Below, piece by piece: positions 27,614 through 40,900 of a stretch of 64,000 bases of DNA (positions within the stretch are counted from its first letter, which is position 1; each line of letters opens with the position of its first letter). Source of the DNA: Nemopilema nomurai (Eukaryota > Cnidaria > Scyphozoa > Rhizostomeae > Rhizostomatidae); the NCBI GenBank assembly GCA_003864495.1, contig ML133495.1:1289441-1353440 (forward strand), given 5' to 3'. The translations under genes and the position numbers were made by a program. The notes beneath the pieces were generated by a model. It was not told the origin of the DNA and searched no databases. It saw nothing but the letters and a program-made list of their open reading frames with translations.

Positions 27614-30600
27614 TTTGGATCTATTGATTAAGACAAAACAATTCCAATTATCTAGTTATTGAGAACGTACAAAAAGACGTGGAATATCTGCAAGCTTTTT
27701 GCAAACGTCCACCTCGATACTCTCAAAAACCAAGTGAGTAAAGGAGGAAATGAGAAACAATGCAAAGTCAACGACTAAAAGGGGTTTTCCCAGGATAGAG
27801 AGAAAGCACTGATATAATGGGTCTCGCCCTTGACATTCAGATTCTTTAAGACAGGTCTTTGTCATAGTGAGTGACAATAAACGGCAAAGACTCGTACTGT
27901 TATAAACCCTGACTAATGCTCATAGAAACAAAATACACAAGATAGTAAGCTCAATTACTCATTAGGGAAAACACTAAACCATCAATTAGTTTAAGAATAT
28001 CGTTATAGGGATAGTATGTTTGATAGTATGAATAACCTTAACACCTACGTTTGCATTACGTTGTATAGCGAAATGTAAGACATACACCTATTAGCGATGA
28101 ACTCTGGGACACTTCTCAAGAAATATAATACCCAATGTTGTCGTTTACTGCAATCAACATGTGTAGAAAAACGATTAAACAGCTGCGTATAAATTTACTG
28201 ACCATCCTCTGCTCCATAAAAGATCCGAGAAAACTTGAGGATGGTTATGGTTAAAATAATAGATAGCCGTGACTGTGAAAAGCTTGTTGAATGCGCATGT
28301 CTATACACGTATTTACTTCCTCCTACGTCAGAGTGCGTCGGGTCAGGCGGAGCAAATATGGTTAGCAGGTGCGGGTACTGTCGGGACGCATTATCGGACA
28401 GTGCTTCTTAGAAGACAGAAAATGCTAACTCAATTACGTACTTCCGCCAACAAAGGAGTGGTGACGAATGTGGTGCAATCAAAATGATTGAAGTGCAACA
28501 GTTAACAATGTTGCGTTTCATCAAAATCTGCTGAATCATGTTGTGCTCAAGGTATCATGGAGCTTTTCAACGAAGTTCCTTGACAGGATGGCCTACATGC
28601 AGTCGATTGTAAACACAAATACAATTTGAAAGATAGAAAGCGCTCGTTATTGCGTCATATGCAACATTGCAGCTCATTGGCCTAGTTTTAAGCAACTTGC
28701 CATAAAGTATAACGTGTCTTTTTGCACTAGGCACAGTCTGTAGACTTCGTGTTTCCGAGAAAGTAACAAACTAGAATGCAAGCAAATTATTTGTACGTAT
28801 GAAGGACTCACCAAGTACTTTAAGTAGGGTTCTTAATTAGACGTTTAACTTTCCTGGTACCCTATGCAACTTTGCGCAGAAAAACACCACTGCTTTCCAC
28901 CATGAATGACGTTAAGCCGTTCAAAGATTAAAAAGGAATTTATATGATTGATGTGTGGTATAGGAACTTTGGAAGCAACGGTGGTCGCACAGCACGAACT
29001 TGCAAGGACTAGGAACAAATTTGTTGCTAAATAAAATCATACTTTCATTTCCACATGACTTGCTATACTTTCTACAGTATCGTACTTTTATATCAGACAC
29101 CAATTAGTGCTAGTTAGTTAGGAACTTTACTGCTTTGTTTCAAAAGCGTCTGGGATATCAGGAGGATGACATGTCCAGCGAGTAAACCAAAGCGTAAAGC
29201 AAGTGCTTTCAACAAAAGATATCCAGTTACATTTCCGAGAAAACACGTAATTGAAAAGCACCTGACTGGTTGGACCCCAGGCCTCCTGTTCTCTAAGTTA
29301 TGGTGTGAAGGAAGGTGTCGTCAATGTAGACGCCTTCAGGTTCATCAGCACGGTTTAAAGCCTCCTTTATGTAGCCCGGTTCTGTTAAAACCTTTTGGGC
29401 AACTTTGAATAAGATTTGATGTTATATGGCAAGATTATGTGGTATTATCCTATGAGTTCTAGTGGCAAGAGATTGTTGGTGTAGTTAGAGGATTGGCATA
29501 AACATAGGCATTTCTCATGCGCCTTCCCTAAAGCAGTTAAGTGCAGCAGTGGCGCGACTCTGGAGCGGTGACAAGTTAAACTTTGAACTTCAGTCGCTCT
29601 TATAAGGAAAATTTCCACCTCGCTGTGCTATTGTTAGTACTATTGCAAGCGTACATGCGTCGTTATCTGCCCCTATACAGCCAGCCCATCAATCTTCTTC
29701 CAACAATTGCCTAAAATAGGGGGTCTGGTTTTCACGTATTTCTGTTTCAACCAGTTTTCTAATGAACCCAGTAACTTAGAAAAATCATTCACAGGATATG
29801 GTGGAGTTAAAAGGTCAAATTTTGGTGAAAATGATATAAAGCCTACATATGCATTGAAAAGAAGAGTTTAGCAAACTTGGGCAAGAGTTTTTTCACAATT
29901 TAAAAAAAAAACAGTTTATGGCCATGGTCCATCATCCAAAAAAACACACTTACATAAACTCTGAGACAGGATAAGTTAATCATACTTGACTCAAATGGAA
30001 ATGCAGGAAGAAAATCTGGCAATATATGATCCGGACATATTCTAAAATTTGCTTTTGATTTTCTCACCTTGCTTTTCACCCAGTCCCCTCAGAATTTGCA
30101 AAAGACCAGGCCCTTAATTAGGAGAAATTTCTCACTGTCATAGGGAGAAATCTATAACCAAGAATGTTAGCATTGCAAGCTGATTTGAAACTATGGCTAT
30201 CACATCTAATTTCTCTGGGCCCCAGCAAAATGAGCATCCCCTCATATTCAACTATTGAAAGTTGACTCAAGGAAAACTATGCAGTTGCAAGTGTTGTAGG
30301 GTATAAACACACCCATTTAAGGTCTGGCCACACCCTATTGTGCCCTTTCAGAGCTAGAAAGCAGACCCAGAAAAAAGTACCAGTCTACTCCTGGGTACCA
30401 TAATAAACAATAAACATGCATTACGAGGTAAGGAATTCTACTTCCTTTTGGTACCAGTTGCCAAACTTTGTCAGACATTTTTCAAGAACTAAAGGGTATC
30501 AAAGACATGTCATAATCATACCCTTGGAACATCCTCTCAAAGATGTCTGATTCTGCACCTTTATGGCAAGCAGAAAATATTTGCTTCCCAAGTGAACAGA

Positions 30601-31808
30601 AATCTGTAAGATTGTCTTTGAACACAATAAAAAAGTCGCAGTTGAGTAAGTTGAGTAAGTCGTAGTTGAGTAAATCTGAGTTGTAGTGGTGGGTACAATT
30701 CCTTTTCCAGGAGAGAAGATTTGCTATAAGAAGCTTTACCCCTTATGTTAGACAACTCATATGCCCTCAACATTGTGTACCATTCTCAGAATGTTTTCAC
30801 TTTTCACATATCCTATATTTAGGCAACATAATGCTCGTAATTTGGAACAAGCATTTTGTGAACCTTTTTAATACTCTTGCAATAATAACAACTGCCTTGC
30901 TTAAAAGTTGACTTGTCTCAATTGTGTAAAGTGGAAGTTTACTATTTGTACTATACATTTTAGCAATTTGAACTCAACAGTCATTTCTTTCTAGGGGTGA
31001 TCTACAAGTTCACTTAAATTTCATTCACTTACTATTACTCACAATCAATATTATGCCCAAACACACAATATGTGAGATTATGTAAATCAAAATCTATCTT
31101 GCAGAGAATTAAAAGGAACGTACAAGGGGCGAAAATGATGGTAGATGAATGCTTACGACTGTGTGTGACGGTTCTCTAACGATTTGATCCTGAATTGCGA
31201 TTAAGAATCATCCACCCTTCAAATCCGAATTAACAGTGTTATCACAACACGAGGGGGTTGGGCGGGCACTGCCTTGACGTCTCCATATGAGATGTAGTTT
31301 CTGACCAGGCCTATGGCCACTTTTCACGACAACATTTTCCGTGGAAGCAAGGATCATCCAGCTGGCGTTCGCCTGAAAGCCTATGCCCTTGCTCTAACCT
31401 TTTCTGTTGGCGCCTGTGATTCGCATCTGTTTAGCTTCAATGTTCAACAAATTGTTAGCCAGCCAGTCAACAATAAATAATATTATCGGTGAATTAACTA
31501 CTCTAGGCTGAAAATCCAGCACAAAACTCTTCGTCGACCGATCCTACAAGTCCCAATCATCACAAAGCTGTAAAAAAAATTAAAACTGATTCTTAATAAA
31601 AACTCACGTCTACGTGTTTCTCTTTCTTCGTATTAAACCAGATCACCTGGGGCATACGCAATCAGTCCGAGCTTGTGAGTTGGCATGTTTTGCGCCAACC
31701 CACACACACACGCAAGCAGCAAGTTATCAATGGGTGCGAAGTGTCCATGCAAGAACAGGAGAGAAATAAAGGGTCTTCTCAAAGGCTCCAATGCCACAAA
31801 ATATGATA
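27614..31808. other. Intergenic upstream of uridine phosphorylase
   Basis: No coding exon is recognised. The first few hundred bases above 27613 should contain the uridine phosphorylase promoter and any 5' UTR, but I see no clear TATA or splice donor. A gttgagtaa-type microsatellite is at about 30640-30676. Confidence 0.5.
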
Positions 31809-32273
31809 TAGTGCAGCCGCTTAACCAAAAAAGTAGACGAATTGTGCATTTTATGATACAAGCATGAAATTTGGTACAAATACACAATTTGACATACTGA
31901 TCAAGATGGGATGCAGACCCTACTTCAAAAATGCCCCCAAAAGCTATTTTTAGACTGGGGTACCTGTACCAAGTCCTTTTTGGCCTCTCTCCATATCTTT
32001 TACAGGCACCCCAGTCTAAAAATAGCTTTTGGGGGCATTTTTGAAGTGGGGTCTGCATCTCATCTTAATCAGCATGACCAATTACGCCAGAAAGGAGGAA
32101 GGAAGACCAAAAAAGGACTGGGTACAGGTACCCCAGTCTAAAAATAGCATTTTGGGGCATTTTTGAAGTGGGGTCTGCATCTCATCTTAATCAGCGTGTC
32201 AAACTGTGTACTTGTACGAAATTTCATGCTTGTATCATAAAATGCACAATTCAACTGCTTAGCGGCTGCACTA
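31809..32273. mobile_element. Foldback (long inverted repeat) element with an inner duplicated arm
   Basis: The left arm (31809 to about 31990, beginning TAGTGCAGCCGC) is the inverted copy of the right arm (about 32095-32273, ending GCGGCTGCACTA). The arms are roughly 180 bp and share long identical stretches. A third, partial copy of the right arm's inner part (cagtctaaaaatagctttt through tctgcatctcatcttaatc) lies at about 32007-32074, in the right arm's orientation. There is no transposase. The ends resemble a non-autonomous DNA transposon, but a target duplication is not clear. Open frames across it are by-products of the repeat. Confidence 0.75.
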
Positions 32274-33702
32274 CATAATGCCTAGTCAAGTCTAAAATAT
32301 TGTTGTGATTAATTTTAAGTTTTGGCTGGAAGAGAAACAGTGTTGGTTTTTTAATGCCTTAGGGGATCGGTGGGAATATATTTTTGAATTTTCAAAATGG
32401 GGCAAAATAGATTGTGAGTGTCCGCCAAAGAGTTGGTATCATTGAGACGAAGAATGCCTATGCCAGAATATATGAAATTTGTGTTTCAGGCGAAAACGTG
32501 CACGATTGATTAGCATTGACTATTTATATTGTCATAGGCACAGTGATTAGAAAGTTATTGCCACTTGTTCGTGCGTTTCAAGGTAATAAGTGACGTCATT
32601 CATCATATGACTTTCTGGAAACAAATTTTGGAGCCCATGTAGGAAAATCAGCCAGGCACCAGTATAGAACCATATTTTAAAGTCAGATTTCGTTTTAGAT
32701 GCATGTTTTTTAAAAGAAACTGGTAAGAAACCTAGTACTAGAGCCCCAAAAATTAAAGAAACTTTTAGAACTAAATCAGTATTAATTTTTAAGAAACTCC
32801 ATAAAAGATTCGATGACTTTCTTAGCCGGAAAGTAATAAGTCAATAATCCATTTTTGCTTGATTTAAATTTGCTAACACATTTTTGTTTAGAGTAACACA
32901 GGATGTTCAGTCTACTTGTAGTAGAACGTGGCTTTCCGATAACTTTGCCATGGAACACCTTTACAAAATTGCTTTCAGTATCAGTTTTTTAGTCATTGTT
33001 CAGCAAGCTGTCCTCTTGTAAAGTTTTACTTCATGGCGAATAGAAAAAAGCAAGCAACGTTGTTCAATTTCGGGTATTCAAGACGAGCAATCATATGGCA
33101 AGCATTTAAGTCTAAAGCTGGGTTGAAAATGCATGAAACTTGATGTAGGGTGGGAAAAAGGGTAAGCCCCATGTCATGAGGCCCTTTGGCCTTTACGGGC
33201 ATCGCCGGAACGAAACGTTAGCCATCCATTCTTGTGATCTGCAAAACCATAATACTAATGGGCTTCTCTACAATACAGTTCACCAGGCAACATTTCCTGC
33301 CACTAGCTAGTTATAACCATTTTATTATCCTGAAATATCAAGTACTTCTCCTGAACAGTGCAGCAATGAAGAATGCTTTTTGAGTGCAGCTCTTGAGTTT
33401 GGAGGGATTGCTGTATTTGCAAACCCCCTTGAAGTGAATTGCTGCGACTCAGTCAAGCGTGCAGAGAGAACAATGCCCGTTATTGACATGTGTCAAAGCG
33501 CTCTTGTCTGACCCGCCTCCAGCACCCTCGTGGTCACCATCCGTGCAAAACAAGGTTTGTGCTGAAGGGTTGCTCGATCAAGGAATACGCTCTAGAATGT
33601 GACTTGTTACACTTATCCCCAAGTGCCTCAAGACAAAATTAGCTGAAAAGATAATCGCTAATCTCCAAGATGAATTTTTGGTATCAAGTTATATTGAAAC
33701 CT
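32274..33702. other. Intergenic between the foldback element and the ParB-like/zinc-finger gene
   Basis: No gene recognised. It should include the promoter and 5' UTR of the gene beginning at 33703, but no clear element is visible. Confidence 0.4.
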
Positions 33703-36700
33703 ATGGACGTGAAGTTTACATGCAGCAAGGTTTCGTCCAGGTTCAAAAATGGCCGCCCGCTCAAGGACCTTTTGGATGATATCTTGAACGGGAGACAGCT
33801 TGTTAAGGTAGCTGAAACTTTGTACTATCTACTTGTAAAATCAATAAAAGGTTGCCCATTTTGCATAGTAGAGTTGGGCTGAAATCTGAAGGCTTTGCCA
33901 ATGTTTTCAGTTTAAGTTTAGCATAATTTAACGTCACATGTTGCCAGCAGGAGGTATTAAAACATGGAACACTTGGAACACCCGGCAATGGTGGAACAAC
34001 CAGTAATAAGCGGTGGTAGAACCAGGGGTTTTGAGGGACAGAACGCCCGTTACAGCGTTGGGTAACAGAAGAATCGTTCATCATGACAGAAAATGTGAAG
34101 TCTTTCAGCTAAACCCAGGTGAATAGTAATGAAGTGAGCGATTACAGTAGCTGTTATTATTAGCAGGGGTTGGCGAATCCGGGGGTTATGCCCCCCCCAA
34201 CTTTTTGCGAAGCAAAATATTTTCATGGCCACGAAGAAATATAATAAGTAGTGGTTTATTAGTAGAAAGTAAGAGGGTAAAATATTCTGTAGTTTATTTT
34301 GTTAAGTAGGACCCTGACTTTGATTTTTTCACCAAAATATTGAGGTGTGGCTGCCTTTACTGAGCCCTTTCACAATCTTAACATTTGGGCCCCTCCCCCA
34401 CTTTCGAATACAAAGCGCCAGCCCCGTAGGTTACTTCTAGGGTGTGCGAGAAGAAGGATTCTGTCGATCTTCGAAGAAGGCATCCAAAGTGGAGTTGTTT
34501 ACTAAGTGGGGGCTTCCGCAATAAATGACACGTGATAAGTCATTTCCCTTTTACTGTTTCTTGTGGTTTTACCGTTGTCTCTCCAATTTTCTTAAAATGT
34601 TTTATTAGCATTTTGCTCAAGCATTTACTCTCAATGAAGTCAGGGGAAAAGCTACGAAAAACTCAATGATTGCCAAATCTCCTTTGTTTCTTTGGATTCC
34701 TAAATCCCAATGGCTGATCGATATTCCTAGAGAGGCCATCGTGAATTATTTTTAGATTGCACGCGATTCGTGACATCATAAAGTAAAAGGAAATCCACAA
34801 GAAGACTAATATCTCTTGCACCAATATCATTTCATGCCTAACAAAGTCTATTTTCATCAAAGCAATAATGATTGTAAAAAAGAGGACAAGGCCCCTCTCT
34901 AGGCACTGGACAACGCCTATTTGTTAACGAGATATACTCGCAGGTAATAATTGCTGATTTTACAGCGCCTGATGCTGTCTAGGGATTGCGGAAGGCCTGG
35001 AAATCAGCGTCATGGCCAGCAGAACCGACGAAAGAGAAAAATTACTGTGAAAATTAAACATTTGAAATCTACCATATTCTGAAAAATTTGCCCCCACTAT
35101 GTAACAAATTGATGCAGGATTCCATTATTGTGCCTTGCCCGTTCCCCCCATCCTTTTTTAAGTCGAAACCGAAGGACTCTCCTCAAATATCTTTACTTCT
35201 GTTAATGCTCTTGAAATGACGCATTTGAAATTATGTGAATACATCAAATCCTGTATGAGAACAAAGCTCCTTAGCTATTTTTAAAACTTAGCAATATGCT
35301 AGGTGACATAGCCCAACAACCCTGTTGATTTATTTGTATAATCTGTTTTGCGAAACAGGATAGCCCAGCCCTTGAGGTTGTGTGGAGTGTCGAAAAGTGG
35401 GAGTGGTACACATTGGACAACAGATTATTATGGGTGTTTCATCAGTTGGAGAAGGCCAGCAAAGTAGCCTATGTGGAGATGCGAAGGATCGAGTTTAATG
35501 GGAAAGGTGAGCAGAAGCCAACTGCGTTGTATGAAGACGTAGAGATTGTCGATGAAGACATTGCTGAGCCAATCTCACATCTTCCTGCTGCCATGAAAGT
35601 AGGTCGAAAGGGATACGCTGTGCGCTGCATTTCGAAGAAACTGAAACGCCTGCATCTAAGCACAGTGACGTCAAGTAAAGGAACTTTAAATAGGATAACC
35701 AGGAGAAAAACAGACTGCAGTGGTAATAGCGGTGCTTTAGAAGGTGCTTGTAATTCTGCTGTGGATTCTAAGGCTACTTCTGCAGAGGACGATGTTGAAT
35801 CAGGAACGAAGACTGAGTTTGATCATGAAATTGACGAATCAAAGGGGGATTCCGGTACCAATGGTGAGACTGAATGGCCAGAAATTAATACCGAGATCAT
35901 TGATGGAGAATCAAAAGAAAAATCCGGAGTCAATGGTGGAGATGATGAATCAAAGGAAGATACAAGGATCACTGATGGGGATGGTGAATCAAAAGAAAAA
36001 ACCGGGGCCAATGATGAAGGCATTGATGAATCAGAAATCAAAACCGGGGCCAATGATGAAGGCATTGATGAATCAGAAATCAATACCGGGGCCAATGATG
36101 GCATTGATGGACCAAAAGTGAAAGCCGAGATCAATGATGGCATCGATGAATCAGAAATGAAAACCGAGATCAATGATGGCATTGATGAATCAGAAATGAA
36201 AACCGAGATCAATGATGGCATCAATGAATCAGAAATGAAAACCGAGATCAATGATGGCATCAATGAATCAGAAATGAAAACCGAGATCAATGATGGCATT
36301 GATGAATCAGAAATGAAAACCGAGATCAATGATGGCATTGATGAATCAGAAATGGTTACCGTGATCGCGAATGGAAGTGAATCAGAAGTAGATACCGGGA
36401 TCACTGATGGAAATGATGAATCAGAAATGAATGCCGATGTAAACGATGAAAATCATAAATCAGAAATGAAAAAAAAAGTGCAATATCAGAATTAAGTGTA
36501 GAGACTTTTGAAGAAAGTGAGAAGTCAATAATGAATGCAGAGATTATTGAAGTAAATAATGCATTAGAAACGAAAGTCATTACAGGGAGCCAGGACAGTG
36601 CCAATGAAACCCTTTTGTGTTTTGATGCGAATAGCAGCGAGGTGGGTGACGTACATGACGGCAAATGCTTCGGCATGCAACACAAAGTGCTGGAAGAGTA

Positions 36701-37958
36701 CGAAGACACAAACATTAATCAAATTTGCGTTTCTGTCCGCTCTTCAAGGTCGCCCTCCGTTTGCTCGTCTGTCTCGGAAGGAAGGGGAGTAGATGACTGG
36801 GGAAGAAGAGAAAGAAGACGAGATCTTGAGCATCCAGATTTGAATGAGACAGTTGATGTTGACCTTTTGGATGAAAATGAATGGATCGACATTGACGTCA
36901 TTGATGCCAACCTTGATGAGGCAGAGGAATCCAGCAATGACGACGTAATCCCCGACAAGGAAATTGCCAAACGACCAACCGACAAGATGCACCACAGCAG
37001 CAACGATTCTGGTTTTGATGCCCTGCTTAGCCAGAGGGAGATTTCAGGTCGCCACAGAACCAGCAGCTCGGTCTTCAGCATGCCGAGAAGAGAGGGCCTA
37101 AGTGAGTCGTTACTTTCCTTAGATTCTGCATTCTCAAGTTCCTCGGCGCTTTCTTTGTCGTCAATAGCAAGAGACCAAAGACACATAAGTTCACTGTTCG
37201 GCCTCTATGGCTACGAAACATTTGACAAATACAATGCAGAGTACCTAAGCAAACTCAGAGCCGAGCGGCAGGCAGCAAAGAGAAGACTGATGCCTTACGA
37301 TGCTTCAAAGGGGAGATATTTCAGGACAACATTTGGCTCCACTGGCGAAGAAGATTGGGACAGTTCATCGCACGATCGCTCAAGAAGCGCATCGTCCTCT
37401 ATGGAGGAGCGGGTGACAACTAGGAGAACATATTCTGAAACACTTCACTACAAAGGAGGGAGAGGCCAAAGTTTTAGTGAAAAGAGCTACCGAGAGTCAG
37501 AGGAGGTTGTTCACTATAGAAGCTCAAGAAGGCCTACAGATCCAGTGAGACGGTCTTCAATTTCTGGAAGCGGATGTTCTTCTTTCACCGAAAGGAACGC
37601 GCATGGATCGCATTCGAAGCTAGCACCCAGCAGAAGCACAAATTCACAATGCGGTCCAAACTCCGTCACAAATGCCATCAAGAAAGGGGGTTTTTCAAAG
37701 GAGAGACTTTATAATCTTTGGCAAGCGAGGCGAGAAGAATACCTGGATAAAAGATATTCCGGATCAGTGTCAAATACGAATGTTGCGTTGATGGGTTATA
37801 CGTGTGGGTTGTGCTTCAAGACGTTCAAAACAAGAAATCGACTTGAGCAGCACGGCGATGAGCTGATGCACTGGGCATGCATCACCTGCGGCCGCTTCTT
37901 CGCCAGCCATACTGCCTTGGGGCAGCACATCGAAACAGTTGGGCATCGCAAGGATTAG
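33703..37958 (+). CDS. ParB-like N-terminal motif plus acidic repeats plus two C2H2 zinc fingers; frame break at an A9 run
   Basis: Two exons: 33703-33807 and 35359-37958, joined in phase 0 (AAG|GTAGCT donor, AAACAG acceptor). The first reads VSSRFKNGRPLKDLLDDI and the second continues ALEVVWSVEKWEWYTLDNRLLWVF. Together they resemble a ParB/sulfiredoxin-like motif in uncharacterised eukaryotic proteins, where the hallmark is S-L-D-N-R-R-L. A long acidic segment with 13-residue tandem repeats follows. Then come Ser/Arg-rich disorder and two C-terminal fingers (C-x2-C-x12-H-x5-H twice, in YTCGLCFKTF and WACITCGRFF). The frame stops at 36495, but a second open frame begins before it and runs to 37958; one extra A in the A9 run at 36469-36477 would join them into about 901 aa. 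The start could instead be 33670. The function is unknown; the fingers suggest a nuclear nucleic-acid-binding role. Confidence 0.75.
33808..35358 (+). other. Intron of the ParB-like/zinc-finger gene
   Basis: A 1.55-kb phase-0 intron. It contains a probable hAT relic at 34164-34426. Otherwise it is AT-rich with no conserved open frame. Confidence 0.6.
34164..34426. mobile_element. Probable hAT-type MITE relic
   Basis: The left end CAGGGGTTGGCGAATCC and the inverted right end (CGGGGCTGGCGCTTTG) are imperfect inverted repeats next to G/C runs. CAGGGG-type ends are usual for hAT elements. I cannot see an 8-bp target duplication, so it is either old or misdelimited. Confidence 0.45.
36016..36354 (+). 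repeat. 39-bp coding minisatellite (13-residue acidic repeat)
   Basis: About eight tandem copies encoding variants of EINDGIDESEMKT. The unit length keeps the frame. The central copies are nearly identical in DNA, suggesting recent expansion and likely length polymorphism. Confidence 0.9.
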
Positions 37959-40900
37959 GCTGGTGCTGGTGTTCCGTGATGCATGTCGCACTAGGCACAT
38001 ACTCTTTTTGGTGCAGAATGCTGAACACAAGCTGACGTTTAAAGATTGTTTCGTTTGTTGAGTAATGACAATATTTTTAATTATTTGCCAAGCGCTGAGG
38101 GCTAATGAATTGCTGCGGGATCTTTTATTGCTGCTTTAAAGCCAAAAATTTACTTGCAGTCAGATATTTTATTACTTCCGTTCTAGCCATGTCGCATGCA
38201 TTAGAGGAGCAGGCGTCTGCTCTACCAGAGAAATGACAACTCTAGCATTTCCATTTGAAAAATCGTTTTCACTTTAAGAAAATGAGGACCATGCACTATT
38301 TGTTATAAACATTCATCCTCCCGATATTGTATATAAATCGCTTTTGTCATTCTTTCAACATTAATAGAAAATACCTAAAAGCTTTGAATGAATTTAAACC
38401 ATGTTTAGTCTTAAAATCTTCCCTTCAAAATTTTGAATTTGATATTTTAGGTATGTTTACCAGTTGTTTATATTCAAGATTCATGGTATTGTAGTGAATG
38501 AATTTGTTTTACTCATTATGTTTTATGATGTTTTGTTGGTTTTATACTCTAAAATGTACATTGTTGTGTTTTGTTCTGATAAAACGGCTGTGCTTCAGTT
38601 CAATGTGCCCTATTCCTGGTTTCAACTTCTTTTCATCTAAGCCTTTTGGTGTCGGTCTTTGGTGTTGACAATGATATTCTGAACTTGAGCATCCGTAGAA
38701 TGTGGAGGAGCATAACAAACCTATGTAGAGCGGTTTACTTTGTGGAGCAAAAACCCAGACTTTCTTATCATTATTGCATTTCATCAACTCGTAGTTAAAT
38801 TTCTGGTACCTTGATTTTTGCTTGAAATAGAAGTCAAAGGCACTAAGGCTGGATTGAAAGCAAAAACGTAAAGCAGTGATGAAATAAGCTATGTTTTGCA
38901 GAAAACAAAGGGCACTAGCTTACAAGCTTTCAGAATTTAATTTTCACGAAGCTTGTAATCAACTATCAACTAAATTATCTTTTATCATCGGTAAAATTCA
39001 CTTCAAGATAATAAAGAGAGTTTTTATTGGTTCAAAAGTCGATTATCTCAATGAAGCAAAGTGTATGTTTGGAATGAGCAACCGGATGTGACTCTTAGGG
39101 ACTCAGATCAGGGAGGAAGCAACTGTCCCTTCTTTTTTGCTACTTTTGCAAAATATTGTCAATGTTAATTTACTTTCATTAACCGTAGAAGTGGCATGCC
39201 ATCCCCACCCAAAACCAAATACAACCGTAACAAAGACTTATAACGCAAGCACGTCATCCACATAGAAAACAGCTGAATCTCCTGACGGCGGCAAAGACCG
39301 AGTAGATATGTGGGAATTACTGGCTGCGTTATTTTTTGTTTCCTCTTATCTAGTCCACCTGGAGCAGCCTCTACTCGAAAGAACCAACACTTAGTTGAGT
39401 TTTGTATGACGAGATTTGGGAAAAACGTTCCTGAAAAAAGTGAACGTAATTTTCTTAAGTTTTAATAATGGCGGCTGAACGAGAGCAGCTGATTTCAAGT
39501 GGCACCGACACGGACTCAAGTCAGTTGATAAACATAATAACAAGAATGTTCCCTCAAGTCCTATCCTCCACCTTTTCTGACTCTAACCCATGATTGAATT
39601 CGTGACTCAAGAAACCATTTTAAAGCGATTAGTGCCTTTTCTAGACAAGTGTACCTGCTATCAATCTGTCACGAATTATCTCGATTATTGTAGCTCAATT
39701 TGAGTTCAATGTACAGAGCATCAATGTTAAGTACCCAATTTATCAGCATACTTTCATAAGGAGAAAACCTAAAAGTAATGTCAGCTCTCTTGAATTCAAC
39801 AAGCTGATGGCCTATCACAATAATATGGTCATGCTTGTAATTAACCTCGCAATTGTAGTTTCCTGTTGGTATACAAACACCAAGTATCGATAATAGCAAG
39901 ATTATATGGAATTCAACCACAGATTAGCAAGAGCTAGCTTAGTATTCTAGCTGCTTAGGGCAGTAACATCAACCTTCTTAAGATGCGCAATTAAAGTTTC
40001 CGTAAATCCATCCACCTCTAGTTACTTTATAGCCATCTCTTTATCTAGAGAAACGCGCAACAGGTTCAGTTCAAATTACAGATCAATATTTTCGGGGATT
40101 CAAAACATACACAGTTTGCTCATTTGCCACTGCTAAATTTGGAAATAACTTTAGGCCCTGGAATTTGTTGTCAAAATAGTTCAACTTTCAAAGAACATTT
40201 TTTGTCTCAAATGTTTTTGAAATAGCGTGCGCGTGAAGCTCCTGCGAGATTCCTCTGAGTTATTTTTTTCCAAACTGACTGTGCAATCACCCTTGATAAG
40301 GGCAGTTTAAAGGACTTATACGTTTGTTTAAACGTTAGTTTCCCAAACAAAATCATCCCGGCCTGCGAGATTTCACTCCGCCGATGTAAACAAAGCACTT
40401 TGCCGCTGAGCTCAAGCTACTTACAATAGGCAGCTGAAAATTCAAAACAATGCCAGAGTTTCTCAACTTGCTCGCGGCACACCAAGTTTCGTGGATGTCA
40501 GGAGATGAGACACATGACGGCAATTTCCTTGCTTTGATAAGAAGATGTACTTGTAGAAAGATGTTTCATTGAGCAGGCATACAACGCAGCACAGTGTAAG
40601 TGTTCTTGTGCACTGTCCATGCAAGAGTTGAACATCTCATGGCAGTAGCTGGTTGTGGTAAAAGAATCGTCTTTTGCTGTAAATGATTCTTGAGTTTTTC
40701 ATCGCATAAGTTGGTTTGTGGCTAAATTGTATCATTTTACAAGGTCTGAATATCTACAAAGGATAGCGAAGCATGATTTTGTGTGGATTCAGGGCTTTAT
40801 GCTGCTGGTTTTTGTCGTCCGACTGTGACCTGCAGAACTTCTAATACATTTCCTTGGATACCATTAAAATTGTATTTGACTACAACACCTGTGTCTTGAT

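Noticed and set aside
29166..29408. Basic 80-aa open frame
   Set aside because: No recognisable domain, no splice context, in an otherwise non-coding gap.
31633..32141. A 141-aa minus-strand open frame and a plus-strand frame with similar peptide
   Set aside because: Both are produced by the inverted arms of the foldback element; the similar peptides come from the repeat, not from homology.
35823..36404. A 193-aa minus-strand frame of Ser/Pro/Ile repeats
   Set aside because: Shadow of the acidic 39-bp coding repeat on the plus strand.
40207..40398. Minus-strand 63-aa frame that seemed vaguely familiar as repeat-derived
   Set aside because: I could not place it in a family, and no element ends are visible.
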